DNA of 64,000 nucleotides from Macrothele yani (lineage: Eukaryota > Arthropoda > Arachnida > Araneae > Macrothelidae). The stretch covers positions 100,266,021-100,330,020 of the forward strand of contig CM076991.1 of the NCBI GenBank assembly GCA_039090855.1. The letters are read 5' to 3'. How positions within the stretch are numbered: position 1 is the first letter of the stretch; every line of letters begins with the position of its first letter. Of this stretch, positions 54,075 through 64,000 are shown piece after piece. The translations under genes and the position numbers were made by a program. The notes under the pieces were generated by a model, which made no database searches, was not told where the DNA came from, and saw only the letters and a list, made by a program, of their open reading frames with translations.

Positions 54075-55190
54075 TCTCATCTATAGCAATGTCATCTGTA
54101 GCTTGTCCTCTTGTCAGTACTGACATGAAGTCAAGAACAGGCATAGTCATTTATGGCTTAAAAACCGCCGTACGATGGGACACGTTTCGAAAATAACTGC
54201 CTCTTGGATTATGGCGCTTACGTGCTGTAAACCCGAATAATCAAGCTGAGTTATAAGTCTGAGGAATTATACCAGCTGTAGAGAACATTAGTGAACTGTT
54301 TTCAGCTTCCACATCTGTTTAACCTCTGCAGCCTGTTCCAGATATTTGTCGATTTTTGTTGCATAGGCAGTCTGAATATTACGGTCTAAAGGGTACCGAT
54401 ATGTCAATGAATGCTTTCTTCTGTCTTTTTTCATATATCACTATATCTGGAAGATTTGCTTAAATGGTTATATTTGTTTTGATCTCACAGTCCTAACATA
54501 ATTTGTATTGTGTATTTTCTAGAACCTGAGTGGTTTGATACTTATGGTACAGTACATCTGACACTGATAGTTCTGTGTTCTTAGCTAATTGCTGAGGCAT
54601 CATCTGAGCAAAATTAGTGTCGCTGCATATAATCAACGTTTGCTAGCATGGTGCATTCCCCGCAGATGTGGTCTCACTGCAAATACCATATCTTCTTCAT
54701 TTGTCATCTTGCTGGTCATCCTTGGAAATGTATTTTCTATTTATTATTCGCTCCTTTAAGTCGAATTTCTCGGGCGATGCTGGTGAGCAAAGTGCGGAGA
54801 TATTCATCTCAAGCCTAGAAATTCAGGAATTTCTAGTAATATAGGAGGTTTGTAGAATGGCTGTCTTTCGGATTGTAGATTTTTGTCTGTGGCAATCCTA
54901 TATATCCTCAAGATTTTTCAGAAAGTTAATTGGTACCACTGCAGTTGCAGGAAAGACTACTAGCACAATCTGTGGATCGCACGATTAGTCTTACCTTTGT
55001 TTCCAGATTCTTTGGATTTCCTTTTGCAGGTTCTCATATTTCGAGATTTCCTTAGAAATCTCGAAATATGAGAACCTGGATGTTTTCTGTAAGCGGAACT
55101 TCTGCATCAATCAGTTGTGTCTTCCTCAGTTTTTCTCGACAGTAACAAAGTCAGGTGGATTGTGGTAAATGGTCTTGTCTATGATGACAT
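54075..55190 (-). mobile_element. R4/Dong-like LINE 3' fragments
   Basis: The minus strand holds two pieces. At 55190-54830 is a restriction-like endonuclease region: KTIYHNPPDF, SKYENLQKEIQRIW and PINFLKNLEDI, ending KTAILQTSYI. At 54735-54075 is a second set that aligns with 55900-55255 (TTTGTTGCATAGGCAGTCTG-type nucleotide matches to the neighbouring copy). Both are riddled with stops. Confidence 0.7.
55027..55078. repeat. Perfect 24 bp hairpin
   Basis: CAGGTTCTCATATTTCGAGA... and its exact complement, 24 bp per arm, separated by CTTA (55051-55054). It sits inside the endonuclease part of the R4-like LINE, where one arm encodes SKYENLQ and the other is an inverted copy of it. Confidence 0.95.
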
Positions 55191-55254
55191 ATTTTATTAT
55201 TATTATTATTATATTTTGCTTAATTTTCTCATTTACAGTAACGGCATCTGTCAC

Positions 55255-57045
55255 ATGGTCCACTTGTCAGTACGGACATGAGGTCAAGTAAAGACATAGT
55301 CAATCATGGTTTAAAAATCGTCGTACGATGTGGCACGTATCGAGAATTACTGCTTTTTGGATTTTGGGCCTTAGGTGTTGTAGACCTAAAGCACCAAGCT
55401 GAGTTATAAGTGTCTGAGGATTTACTCCAGTTGCAGAAATGATCAGTGGATGTATATGAACTGTTTTCAGCTTCCACATTTGTTTAATCTCCGCAACCAG
55501 TTCCACAAATTTGTTGATTTTTGTTGCCTAGGTATTCTGAATATTGCGGTCGAACTGTACCGATATGTCGATAATGGCTTCTTCCTTCTGCCTTTAGTCA
55601 TACAGCGCTATGTCGGGACGATTGGCAAAGATAGTTGCGTCTGTTTTAATCTCACGATCCCAGTATAATTTGTATTGTTTATTTATCGAGTACCTCAGTG
55701 GGTTGATATTTATAGTATGGTACTTCTGACACTGATAATTCTGTATCGTGCGCTAATTGTTGATGTATCATCTTAGCAAAATTATTATGTCGCTGTATAT
55801 TATTGACTTTTGCTAGCGTGGTGCATCGCCCGCAGATGTGTTCAATGGTCTCATTGCACATACCACATCTTCAACATTTATCATTTTGCAAATCCCCTTT
55901 TAAAATGTATTTTCTATAATTTTTGGTTGCAATCACTTTGTCTTGAATAGCCATCATAAACCCAATAGTCTCTCCATATAATTTTTCTCGCTTCAACAAC
56001 CACTGATTTTAGGCTTTCTTGCCAACTTCTGACCTGTTTAACTGGTTTGGATGAGCCCCATGAAGTTATTTTTGCTTCCATTCTCGAATCTGGTCTTCCA
56101 TAGACGATTCTTCTATTTTAGCATCTTGTTTACTTAACATTAATGGAGTGTTCTCTTTTTCTGCAGCACATATGACATCAAAATATTATTTTCATTACAT
56201 TTGAAGTGAAAGTATTTTCGCATTGAGCAAATCTGCGCATCGTGAATGCGTTTTTGTATCAAGAATACTTAATCCTCCTTCTTCTTGTGCGAGCGTGGAT
56301 GACTCATTCGATATTGGGTCATACTTGATCTCACGGTTCTGTTAAATCCTTCAAGACTTGTTTTCGACCATCTGATAATACCAAAAGAATAAGTTAGAAC
56401 CAGGACCACAAAGTTATTAATTGCTTTCACCATATTAGATGTGTTTAGGTGTGTCTGTAGAATCATTTGAAGTCGATGCTAGGACTTATCATTTATACTA
56501 TTCTTAATTTTACTGTGTTTAATGCCACGTGCTTGTAAACATCCCAGGTACATGTATCCATTTTCTTCATTTAAATCTTCAATTATTTCATTGTTGTCAA
56601 AAGAGAAACTTTCAGATTTAACCGGGACTCCTCTTTCCAAATGCACCACTTTACTTTTGTCCAAGCCAAAGTCCATATGAATTGATCTGGTAAATGTGGT
56701 AATAATCTGTAGAAGCTCATTCAATTGCGTTTTCAAATTGATGTGTATCTTAAGATCATCCTCGTATGATAAATGTTTGATGGTATGATTTTGTGTTCTG
56801 GTCCCTTTTATACTGAATCCATATTTCGTACTGTCTAGTATGTGACTGAGAGGATTAAGGCCTATGAAAAACCACAGGGCACTGAGAGAGTCCCCTTGAA
56901 AAATACATCTCCTGATTCTGATATTTCTAAAATTAATCATTTTCGTTCCATCTGATATATAGAGATTTGTTGCCACTGAGACATGGTTTGTTAAAGCAAC
57001 TGAATGACTTAGTTTTTCACTTTGGCTTGGCATTCTCGACACTTT
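55255..57045 (-). pseudogene. R4/Dong-like LINE ORF, 5' truncated
   Basis: R4/Dong LINEs use a reverse transcriptase with a C-terminal restriction-like endonuclease. On the minus strand, the reverse-transcriptase block 57042-56479 has RRCIFQGDSLSALWFFIGLN and HLSYEDDLKIHINL (YxDD as YEDD). Next come a zinc-knuckle-like CNETIEHICGRCTTLAKVNN with QRHNNFAKMIHQQLA (55861-55679) and the endonuclease tail HPLIISATGVNPQTLITQLG with QKAVILDTCHIVRRFL (55506-55300). The 3' end has an (ATT)n tail (55193-55212). Frameshifts separate the open blocks; the 187-codon reverse-transcriptase block is the longest. Confidence 0.8.
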
Positions 57046-57287
57046 CTACATTCAGTTTGCTATTATTTTATCCTCTTTTACTTATACCTGTCAGTATATG
57101 AGTTTTTATATGCTGTTTTTTGGTATGTTTTTAAAAAAAATTGTTTTTGCTTCTGTCTCTTATTAATAGTATGTGAATTCTGAATTTTCAATACTGCTGC
57201 GTTGCGCGTCTTGATCTTCAGGTTATTTTGCAAATTTCGTTTTAAATTCTTAGGTAATATATTTTGTTTTTGACTGTGCTCTTATAA

Positions 57288-57309
57288 ATATATATATATA
57301 TATATATAC
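57288..57309. repeat. (TA)n tract
   Basis: Alternating TA run marking the left edge of a dispersed repeat (57310-57690) that is inverted at 59690-60050. Confidence 0.9.
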
Positions 57310-57690
57310 AATATATATCACTTTAAACAATAACAATACACTGAATGACAAGACAATAAATGCAACAAACTAACATACCAAGGTTCAGTAACATAACAAC
57401 CAAACTCTCAATGAAGTAGCAAAGTTGTGTAACACACCAAACTTTACGAAGTCGTAAATGCAAAACCCAAAAACACGGCACAACAAAACCAAACGAACAT
57501 AAGAAAATAAGGAAATACGAAATCCTATTCATCAGGAGAATGCAGGTTGGGTTAAGTGGATTTTCTTATACAGCAAAAGGACTGACACAAATCCAAAGTC
57601 CCGCTGAAGCATTCCCGAAGCCACTGAACCAATGAGTAGAACGAAAACCGCCCGAACACATCAAAGCAAAATTCTCAATAGTGGATGGCA
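57310..57690 (-). repeat. Dispersed repeat, family E (minus copy)
   Basis: It aligns with the reverse complement of 59690-60050 over about 370 bp (for example TTCATTGAGAGTTTGGTT, ACTGAACCTTGGTATGTTAG and CTTTTGCTGTATAAG). Contains CTGATGAATAGG. Non-coding. Identity of the parent element unknown, possibly Penelope-related. Confidence 0.75.
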
Positions 57691-57960
57691 TATCACTGCG
57701 AATTTTACAAATTCGCCAATATTGCGAAATTATAACGTTTCCAAGCCGTTCTTTGAAACACTTGAGTTCCAGTGAATGAGGTGCATGACCTTAAATAAAA
57801 AATCTCTTCTTTTATCCAAAAACTTTGGATTTAAGATCATATACTACTACATTCACAGGAATGTTTCTAAGAAAGTGCATTGAAACGTTACAATTTCACA
57901 ATTCTGGAGAACTTGTAAAATTTTCAGTGATCTGCCATCCACTATTAAGAATCTTAGATG
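57667..57960. repeat. Inverted-repeat element (MITE-like)
   Basis: Arms of ~75 bp: CAATAGTGGATGGCATATCA on the left and, reversed, TTAATAGTGGATGGCAGATC on the right, continuing through TTTTACAA and GAAATT.TAACGTTTC. The centre is ~130 bp of non-coding sequence. Confidence 0.65.
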
Positions 57961-58104
57961 GTTCTTCACCCACTCATTGATGAATGGTTTTACTGGTATC
58001 GTTAAAAATTTTGAACAGCTGGTCTCGAATTATAATTCTACTAGCTCTTGTCGACTACACATCAAAAACATTAGTAATCTTAGACCCCACAATGTTAAAA
58101 GTTA

Positions 58105-59509
58105 CACTGCTGGCCACCCAAAATGCAACACCAAGAAGGACACGAGATAGCAAATCAAGATTTACTGGTCACTTAACAGCTGATACAAAGATGAAACGAT
58201 TAAGCTTAAAGGCCCGTGCGACTTGCGGAACACGCAGACATCAATAGCTCGTGTGGCACCCATGGCTGGCAATAACGGCCGCAACACGCCGCGGCATCGA
58301 ACAAAAGAGGCTTTGGATGTGGGCTTGGGGTATGTCGGTCCAGGCTGCTTCCACACGTCGATACAGTTCATGAGGCGTAGCCGCAGGTGGTGCTTGCCGG
58401 GACACTCGGTTGCCGATCAGCGACCAGACGTGTTCGATGGGCGATATATCGGGGAACAGGAGGGCCACGGCAGCAGTGACACCTGGTGGGCCGTGAGGAA
58501 TTGTTGCACGACGCGACCCACGTGCGGGCGCGCATTGTCCTGTTGAAACGTGGCCGCTGGCAGGTCCAGGGTAAGGGAGGACTACAGGCTTCAAAACGTC
58601 GGAGATGTAGCGGTGGCTGTTGAGTGTACCGGCGATGCGTACCAGAGGGAAGCGGTTGTCATATCCAATTGCACCCCAAACCATAACGCCAGGCGACGGA
58701 CCGGTATGGCGATGCATAATGCAGGCGTCATACAGTCTCTCGCCGCGGTGCCGCCACACGTGGATCCGACCATCGTGGTGTTGCAGGCTGAAGCAAGATT
58801 CGTCGGAGAACACAATGTCGTGCCATTCCGTAGTCCAGGTGAGGCGTTCAACAGCCCACTGCCGCCGCACTTGCCGGTGGTGTAACGACAATAGTAATCG
58901 GAGCAATAGGTGTCGTGCGACAAGTCCTCGCTCCTGCAAACGACGTCGAACGGTACCTGCTGACATAGGTTGTTGTGCAACATACCCCAATTCTTGCGCT
59001 AACGTTCGTGATGTGGCGGTGCGAGCCGTCAATGCCCGCCGCACAACATGCCGGTCCTCTCGTTCGGTGGTGTGCCGTGGCTGCGACAAACACTCACGCG
59101 GTCCGTCCGTCCCTCCTGCTCCCACCGAAACCATACTCGCCTCACTGTGGCTGTATGTCGTCTCACACGGGAGCCGATGTCTTGGTACGATAAACCGATG
59201 TCGCGATAAGCCACTATTCGTTCTCTGTCGAACTCCGAAACGTGCTGGAATGACTGCCGTATTCTGCGACGAGGTATCAGGAAGCTTCCCACGCACAGGT
59301 CCGGCAGCACAACACATTTCCACTGCTTACACCCCGCCTTCTGTGCACCCTTCTTATAGTGCTTCTCGGTGGCGTGCCGGACGCACATGATTTGCATATG
59401 CCCTGCAATGCTAATCGTTTGCATGTCCTCTCGCGGGCGACGCATGCTGCGAATTTCAGGCCAATCGGATGCTTCCTTCTTGGTGTTGCATTTTGGGTGG
59501 CCAGTAGTG
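58105..59509 (-). mobile_element. Tc1-like element
   Basis: 1405 bp with near-identical long inverted ends CACTGCTGGCCACCCAAAAT and, reversed, CACTACTGGCCACCCAAAAT (continuing GCAACACCAAGAAGGA). TA at 58103-58104 and 59510-59511. The CACCAAGAAGGA part of the ends is shared with the element at 8227-9650, so they belong to one Tc1 subgroup. Confidence 0.92.
58241..59445 (-). pseudogene. Tc1 transposase with compensating frameshifts
   Basis: The N-terminal HTH lies in one frame (FQHVSEFDRERIVAYRDIGL, then TVRRVWFRWEQEGRTD), and the long 360-codon frame supplies the rest. It has MSAGTVRRRLQERGLVARHL, first catalytic block HDIVFSDESCFSLQHHDGRI, and PGVMVWGAIGY. The second catalytic block is shifted: the 360-codon frame reads GHVSTGQCAPARGS where another frame reads ATFQQDNARPHV. 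It then recovers at FPDISPIEHVWSLIGNRV and ends ASHGCHTSY. Two or three small indels separate it from a working enzyme. Confidence 0.85.
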
Positions 59510-59689
59510 TAGATTACTTAAACTGTCTTTTGAAGGGTCGCTTGCGGCTAAAGACCTTATTAACCACAACACAGCTTACACTTAAAGTACACATATTTAT
59601 ATGACTTTTGTCCTTCTTTTTTTTTTTTGTTGTTGGGGTGGGATTGTTAATCGTAACCACCAACTTAAACTTTGACCTTCAGGAACACG

Positions 59690-60050
59690 GAAATAAGGGC
59701 ACTGCACTTTTTGTTCTACTCATTGCTTCAGTGGCTTTGGGAATGCTTCAGCAGGGCTTTAACTTTGTGCCAGCACTTTTGCTGTATAAGGAAAGCCACT
59801 TTACCCAATCTGCATTCCCCTGATGAATAAGGTTGAGTATTTCCTTATTTTCTTATGTTTGTTTGGTTTTGCCGTGCCCTGTTTTGGGGTCTCGCATTTA
59901 CGACTTTGTAAAGTTTGGTGCATTACACAAATTTGCTACTTCATTGAGAGTTTGGTTTTTATGTTACTGAACCTTGGTATGTTAGTTTGTTGTATCTAGT
60001 ATCTTGTCATTCAGTGTATTGTTAGGGTTTAAAGTGATATATTCGCTAGA
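59690..60050 (+). repeat. Dispersed repeat, family E (plus copy)
   Basis: Inverse copy of 57310-57690. The two face outward with the Tc1 at 58105-59509 between them. Confidence 0.75.
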
Positions 60051-60274
60051 GGTTTGGTTTGTTGCTTGCGCGGCCTTCCATTCTAGTGGTAATTCCAGTT
60101 TTCATTCTCGTCTCTACTTGGAGTTCCTCTAATATGCGGTTCGAGTTGTTTCCTTACCTCTTTGTCTCTGTTACGGTATTTTCAGTGTCTGGCACTAGTT
60201 TTCTAGAGTTGTTCTAAATTTAAGGTATATCTTGATTCTATATTTTTCCGGTGTTTTTTGTATCGTTATATATA

Positions 60275-61492
60275 CTTTGAAAAGCAATTGAATTAGAGAT
60301 ACCTGTCTATTAAAGTGTAGCACCCCTTTCGCCCTGATGACGGCGGCGATTCGTCTCGGCATGGACTCGACAAGACACCGGACGCGTTGGGAAGCCATAC
60401 GGATTCACGACCCTTCAACAAGCTCCCACAGTTCACGAATATTTGATGGAGGGGGGGATAGAGCCTAGAACATCTCTCGATGGCATCCCAGATGTGCTCG
60501 ATGGGATTGAGGTCAGGTGACCTAGCTGGCCAAGGAAGCGAGGTTACGTCGGTGGAGTGTTCATCCAACCATTCGGATACAATTCGGGAGCGATGGCACG
60601 GTGCATTGTCTTGTTGCAGGATGAGGTCTCCAGTGGGATGTTGAAGACGCACAAACGGGAGCAAATGGTCGTAAAGGATATCCCTGTAAAGTTGACCTGT
60701 GAGGGACGATGTCACACGTACCATGGGTCCTATTTCAGTCCACGTAAACAGTCCCCAGACGAGAGTGCCACCCCCACCAGCTTGAAGAGTACCCTGCTGG
60801 GAAGAAGGATCCATCGCTTCATGTGGTTTAAGCCGTACTCGTATCCTGCCATCCGCATATACCAAAGTGAATCTCGACTCATCAGTCCAGGCAACATTTT
60901 TCCACATATCTAGGGTCCAGTGGCGATGTTCCAGCGCCCATGCTAATCTTTGCACCCTGTGATGTGCGGTCAGCAGCGGTACCCTCGTGGGACGATGGCT
61001 TCTGTACCCCATAGCAAGGAGATGGTTCTGGATGGTGTGGCTGCTTACACGTTTTTGTGCACCAGCGTTAAATTGCCGAGTGATTTCTTGCACTATGGCC
61101 CGTCTATCCGCTGTTTCAATGCGAGCGAGCCGACGATGACCCCGCTCATCCACACGCTCTTGTCCACGGCAGTTGGCCCTTACAGGGATGGTTTTACCGG
61201 ATTCGATGTACTTACGGTGCACCAGTGGCACAGTGGCTCTTGAAAATCCCAGTGCCTTTACGATTTCCGAGATGGAGTGACCCATTCGTCCGGTCCCGAC
61301 GATTTTCCCACGATCAAATGCGCTTGGATAATTCGTCTTACCCATACTGCGTCCGACTCTTACTGATTCCCGTCGCATCACTCCTTATGTTGTCGGATCG
61401 TTGCATACGTCATGTCGTTTCCATTTACATGGCCGCCCACAGCGCCACATTTTCATAATGCCAGGTTTCTCTAATTCAATTGCTCTTCATTG
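60275..61492 (-). mobile_element. Tc1-like element (relative of 24881)
   Basis: 1218 bp with ends CTTTGAAAAGCAATTGAATT and, reversed, CAATGAAGAGCAATTGAATT, and TA at 60273-60274 and 61493-61494. It sits in (TA)/(CA)-rich sequence. Confidence 0.9.
60293..61381 (-). CDS. Tc1-like transposase, long open frame with altered C-terminus
   Basis: A 362-codon frame with the HTH (PSAFDRGKIVGTGRMGHSIS; VHRKYIESGKT), second HTH (VQEITRQFNAGAQKRVSSHT), first catalytic Asp (VAWTDESRFTLVYADGRIRV), second (LILQQDNAPCHRSRIVSEW) and third Glu ([16 protein letters not shown]), all present. After IER a frameshift replaces the usual end; the normal C-terminus (residues like [20 protein letters not shown]) is found in another frame at 60195-60398. 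The catalytic triad is intact, so activity is uncertain. The sister copy at 24913 shows the unshifted end. Confidence 0.8.
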   Translation of the reverse strand: MMRRESVRVGRSMGKTNYPSAFDRGKIVGTGRMGHSISEIVKALGFSRATVPLVHRKYIESGKTIPVRANCRGQERVDERGHRRLARIETADRRAIVQEITRQFNAGAQKRVSSHTIQNHLLAMGYRSHRPTRVPLLTAHHRVQRLAWALEHRHWTLDMWKNVAWTDESRFTLVYADGRIRVRLKPHEAMDPSSQQGTLQAGGGGTLVWGLFTWTEIGPMVRVTSSLTGQLYRDILYDHLLPFVRLQHPTGDLILQQDNAPCHRSRIVSEWLDEHSTDVTSLPWPARSPDLNPIEHIWDAIERCSRLYPPLHQIFVNCGSLLKGRESVWLPNASGVLSSPCRDESPPSSGRKGCYTLIDRYL

Positions 61493-61515
61493 TATATATG
61501 TGCTGGATTTCAAAG

Positions 61516-61564
<49 letters not shown>
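61516..61564. repeat. (CA)n(TA)n tract
   Basis: About 9 CA followed by about 14 TA dinucleotides just upstream of the RTE fragment. Confidence 0.95.
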
Positions 61565-61567
<3 letters not shown>

Positions 61568-61679
61568 ACACTAATATCGATACAAAAAAAACTGGAATAT
61601 GTAGAACCAAGATATACCTTAAAATTAAAGCAACTCTAGAATACTAGTGCGGAATCCAAATAACAAAGGCAAATAGCAC

Positions 61680-63052
61680 TTGAAGATCATTATGGGTGAT
61701 TTCAATGCAAAAGTAGGGCAACAGTAGCATAATGAAACTTCGGTTGGTAAATTCGGTTACGGGAACAAATATCAACGTGGAAATACTCTCGCAGAATTTG
61801 CAGAAACAGAAAGGTTTTTCATCATGAACTCCTTTTTCAAGAAAAAGCCACAGAGAGAATGAACATGGAGACATCCGAATGGGACGACAAGTGAAATTGA
61901 TTTTATTATGTGTAACGAAAAATTCGTCATCGAAGACTGCAGTGTGCTAAACAAGTTATGGCGTATATTCTAAATTAACTTTCCTTTTTAGTTTCTTTCC
62001 CTGTGAAAATCTTGAGTTTATTCTCAGTGATTCTTCACACTTAACGTAATATCTTTTCTCTCTAACGAATACGTTTGGCAACACAATTGAGGTTGAATAA
62101 ATGTGACGTAGGCCTGAATTGATAAGAACGAGAGATAAAAACGACGACTAATCTGTTGATTGGCGAGCGTTGGGTTGTAAACTGATTATTGAAAAAAGCG
62201 TGTAAACTGATTATTGAAAGCAGCGTTGTGAAAAGAGCGTTGTGTTAAGAGTTGTGGGGTGTGTGGAGAGTTTAGTGCATTATGCTATGCTATGCTACGA
62301 TGTGTTTGCTACATCCTGAATAAAGCATCTTTTCCGTTAGTGTGACTTCTGTTGTTTACATGTTTCGTCTGGCCGTTAAGGTTTAATTTTAGGAACTATT
62401 TCTTCGTATAGTGATGTTTTAAATTAACGTAGAAGTACGAAAAGACTTCTACGTTATAACGTTCAACACAGGAAGTGACCATAGATTGGTGAGATGTAAG
62501 ATGCACTTCAACACTAAACTCGAACGTGGCAAGCTCATAAGACAAACAAAATATATTGACATAACCAACCTTAAAAATCACCATTATACCTTCAAGTTGG
62601 AACTGAGGAACAGATTCTCTGCTTTAGAAGGCCTAACATCGGAAGAAGTGGATATTTCTGAAGTTCACAGAGAACTCACCAAGGCTCTTATGGAAACAAC
62701 AACAAAAATAGCTGGTACTAAGAACAAGTTACATATGAAGAAAATTTCAAGAGAAACAAAAATGCTGATGCAAAAGAGAAGGGAGATGAGGACAAATAAA
62801 GACGTAACTTCCAACGTAGAATTTATAGAGCTATGCAAGACAGTACGAAAAAGTATCACTGAAGACATAAGGAAAGTCAATTGTGAACTAGTGAGGAAAG
62901 CAATTGAAAACAACCAGAGCCTGAAGAGGGCAAAAGGACATCTCAGTAAGGGAAGAAAACAGATTATGGCTCTGAGAAAAGAAGATGGTACTGTAACAAA
63001 AAAGAAGCTAACTTTTGACAAGGGTGAAAGATTTCAATTCAAAACTATATGA
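61680..63052 (+). pseudogene. RTE endonuclease domain interrupted by an LTR
   Basis: Upstream part: IIMGDFNAKVG (catalytic GDFN), GNTLAEFAETERFFIMNSFF, WRHPNGTTSEIDFIMCNEKF and EDCSVLNK. Downstream part: FNTGSDHRLVRCKMHFNTKL (the catalytic SDH). The two join between Lys and Phe codons where the LTR lies. Two stops precede the LTR. The linker (62560-63050) is open for 189 codons and rich in Lys and Glu. Confidence 0.85.
61966..62452 (+). mobile_element. Solo LTR inside the RTE endonuclease (relative of 3439)
   Basis: Aligns with the reverse complement of 3439-3926: shared GGCGTATATTCTAAATTAAC-type start, TTGAGTTTATTCTCAGTGAT, TACGTTTGGCAACACAATTG, CCTGAATAAAGC, GTCTGGCCGTTAAGG and CTTCTACGTT end. 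Ends are eroded, but flanking AGTT and CGTT-type words suggest a 4 bp duplication. More diverged than the copy at 3439. Confidence 0.75.
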
Positions 63053-64000
63053 AAGGGATGATACATATATTACAGCCTTTACGACTGGTACCAGTGCCAA
63101 AGTCCCTCCATCTTTAAAAGTTACATATGCAATTAAGAACATGAAACGGGGAAGAACTCTAGGAGAAGATAGAATTTCTGTGGACATTATACAAGAAGCA
63201 AGTCGAGAAATTGAAATTACACTCGCCCAAGTTTTTACCAGATGTCTAAATGAAGGGAAAATTCCTGGAGATTGGAATAATGCTACAATGATCCTGCTCC
63301 ATAAAAAAGGTGACGTTGAGGATCTCCTGAACTACAGGCCCATCAGCCTCTTATCAGTGGTTTATAAAATCTTCACTAAGGTTCTTTGAGATCGCTTGAA
63401 GGTAACACTAGACATGGCCCAACCAAGAGAAAAGCTAGATTCAGGACTGGCTACAGCACTATAGATCATATCCATGTACTGAGACAACTAATTGAAAGAA
63501 CAAGAGAATATGAACTCCTATTATGCATGGCTTTTATTGACTATGAAAAGGCCTTCGATTCCGTGAAACCATCAGCAGTAACAATGGCTTTGAAATCCTG
63601 CGGTATTGAAGATGCATACATTAGCATTGTTAATATCATCTATCAAAATGCAAGTGCAAAGGTTCGGATATTTGTGGATACAGCACAAATAAGAAAGGGA
63701 GTGAGACAAGGTGACACCATACCTCCCAAGCTCTTTAACGCCACATTGAAAAAATGTCTTTCAATCATTGAACTCGAAAAAAAGGTATAAAGATTAATGG
63801 ACATTACTTAACTCACCTTCGTTTTGCTGATGACGTAGTCATCTTTGCAACTACCACTTCAGAGCTGCAGAGTATGATCCAAGAACTTGCTGATAAGAGT
63901 AAAGAAGCGGGATTAAAAATTAACTTTCAGAAGACAAAAGGGATGTACAATGTATTTACAAGAAACGAGGATTTATCGATTGACGGAGAAAAGCTTGAGA
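63015..64000 (+). pseudogene. RTE reverse transcriptase (partial, continues past the window)
   Basis: Blocks: VPPSLKVTYAIKNMKRGRTL with EDRISVDIIQEA, LNEGKIPGDWNNATMILLHK, LNYRPISLLSVVYKIFTKVL (stop), then RFRTGYSTIDHIHVLRQLIE, MAFIDYEKAFDSVKPSAVTM, IRKGVRQGDTIPPKLFNATL, and after a further break LRFADDVVIFATTTSELQSM. These are reverse-transcriptase motifs 0 to 5 including the FADD catalytic box. The Asp residues of AFIDYEKAFD and FADD are retained. Confidence 0.88.

Larger units (their letters stand above)
61600..64000 (+). mobile_element. RTE-type LINE, running off the window, split by an LTR
   Basis: 5'-truncated RTE-like element. The end of the apurinic-type endonuclease domain (61680-61965), a nested LTR (61966-62452), the rest of the endonuclease and linker (62461-63050), and the reverse transcriptase (63015-64000 and beyond) are in order on the plus strand. 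Coding is broken by stops at least near 61727, 61860, 63052, 63388 and 63790. Confidence 0.85.

Noticed and set aside
58620..59390. 256-codon plus-strand frame
   Set aside because: Antisense shadow of the Tc1 transposase at 58241-59445.
1..64000. Bacterial or viral contamination
   Set aside because: Tc1, mariner, RTE, R4-like and tRNA-derived SINE sequences are interleaved throughout, as expected for an arthropod chromosome.

Overview
The window looks like repeat-dense, non-coding DNA from an arthropod nuclear genome. It is AT-rich, has no operons or bacterial signals, and almost every long reading frame belongs to a transposon. Tc1 and mariner copies dominate, with hAT, pogo/Tigger, RTE-like, CR1-like and R4/Dong-like LINEs, a Penelope-like element and several tRNA-derived SINE families. 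I could not recognise a host protein-coding gene. The species cannot be fixed from sequence alone; a large-genome insect or arachnid would fit.

Layout. 1-5.6 kb: a tiny LTR element (1187-1688) with a tRNA-like sequence in each LTR, a SINE and a Tc1 element, a solo LTR and a deleted pogo/Tigger. 6-9.9 kb: one LINE 3' end split by a mariner (itself split by a SINE) and by a Tc1. 11-20.3 kb: SINEs, a Tc1, a Tc1 bloated by two minisatellites, a mariner split by a Penelope-like element that is split by a SINE, and another mariner. 20.6-26.1 kb: a LINE split by Tc1, a hAT MITE, and a Tigger split by Tc1. 27.2-34.8 kb: a second Tc1 of the bloated family split by mariner, an inverted duplicate of the 13-16 kb block, and a CR1-like LINE. 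35-42.7 kb: SINEs, Tc1 relics, and minisatellites with a long palindrome. 42.7-45 kb: a Tc1 carrying a head-to-head tRNA-like palindrome and a second copy of the tRNA-bearing LTR element. 45.4-50.3 kb: a ~98 bp satellite, an RTE 3' end, a mariner and a Tc1 fragment. 50.6-52.9 kb: a dead hAT transposase split by the only intact Tc1. 53-64 kb: SINE-in-SINE, R4/Dong-like LINE fragments, two more Tc1 copies and an RTE LINE that runs off the window and is split by an LTR.

The only reading frame that looks fully functional is the 342-residue DD34E Tc1 transposase at 51259-52287. Nesting with clean target-site duplications gives a relative chronology: LINEs and hAT are oldest, then Tc1/mariner, then SINEs and the small LTR elements.

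The most unusual item is the 0.5 kb element present in full twice (1187-1688 and 44291-44837). Each copy has 4 bp target duplications, terminal direct repeats, a primer-binding site matching the 3' end of tRNA-Lys, a purine tract, no coding capacity, and a 72-nt tRNA-like sequence inside each LTR. It resembles the plant Cassandra elements, which carry a 5S RNA sequence in the LTR, but here the Pol III cargo is tRNA-like.
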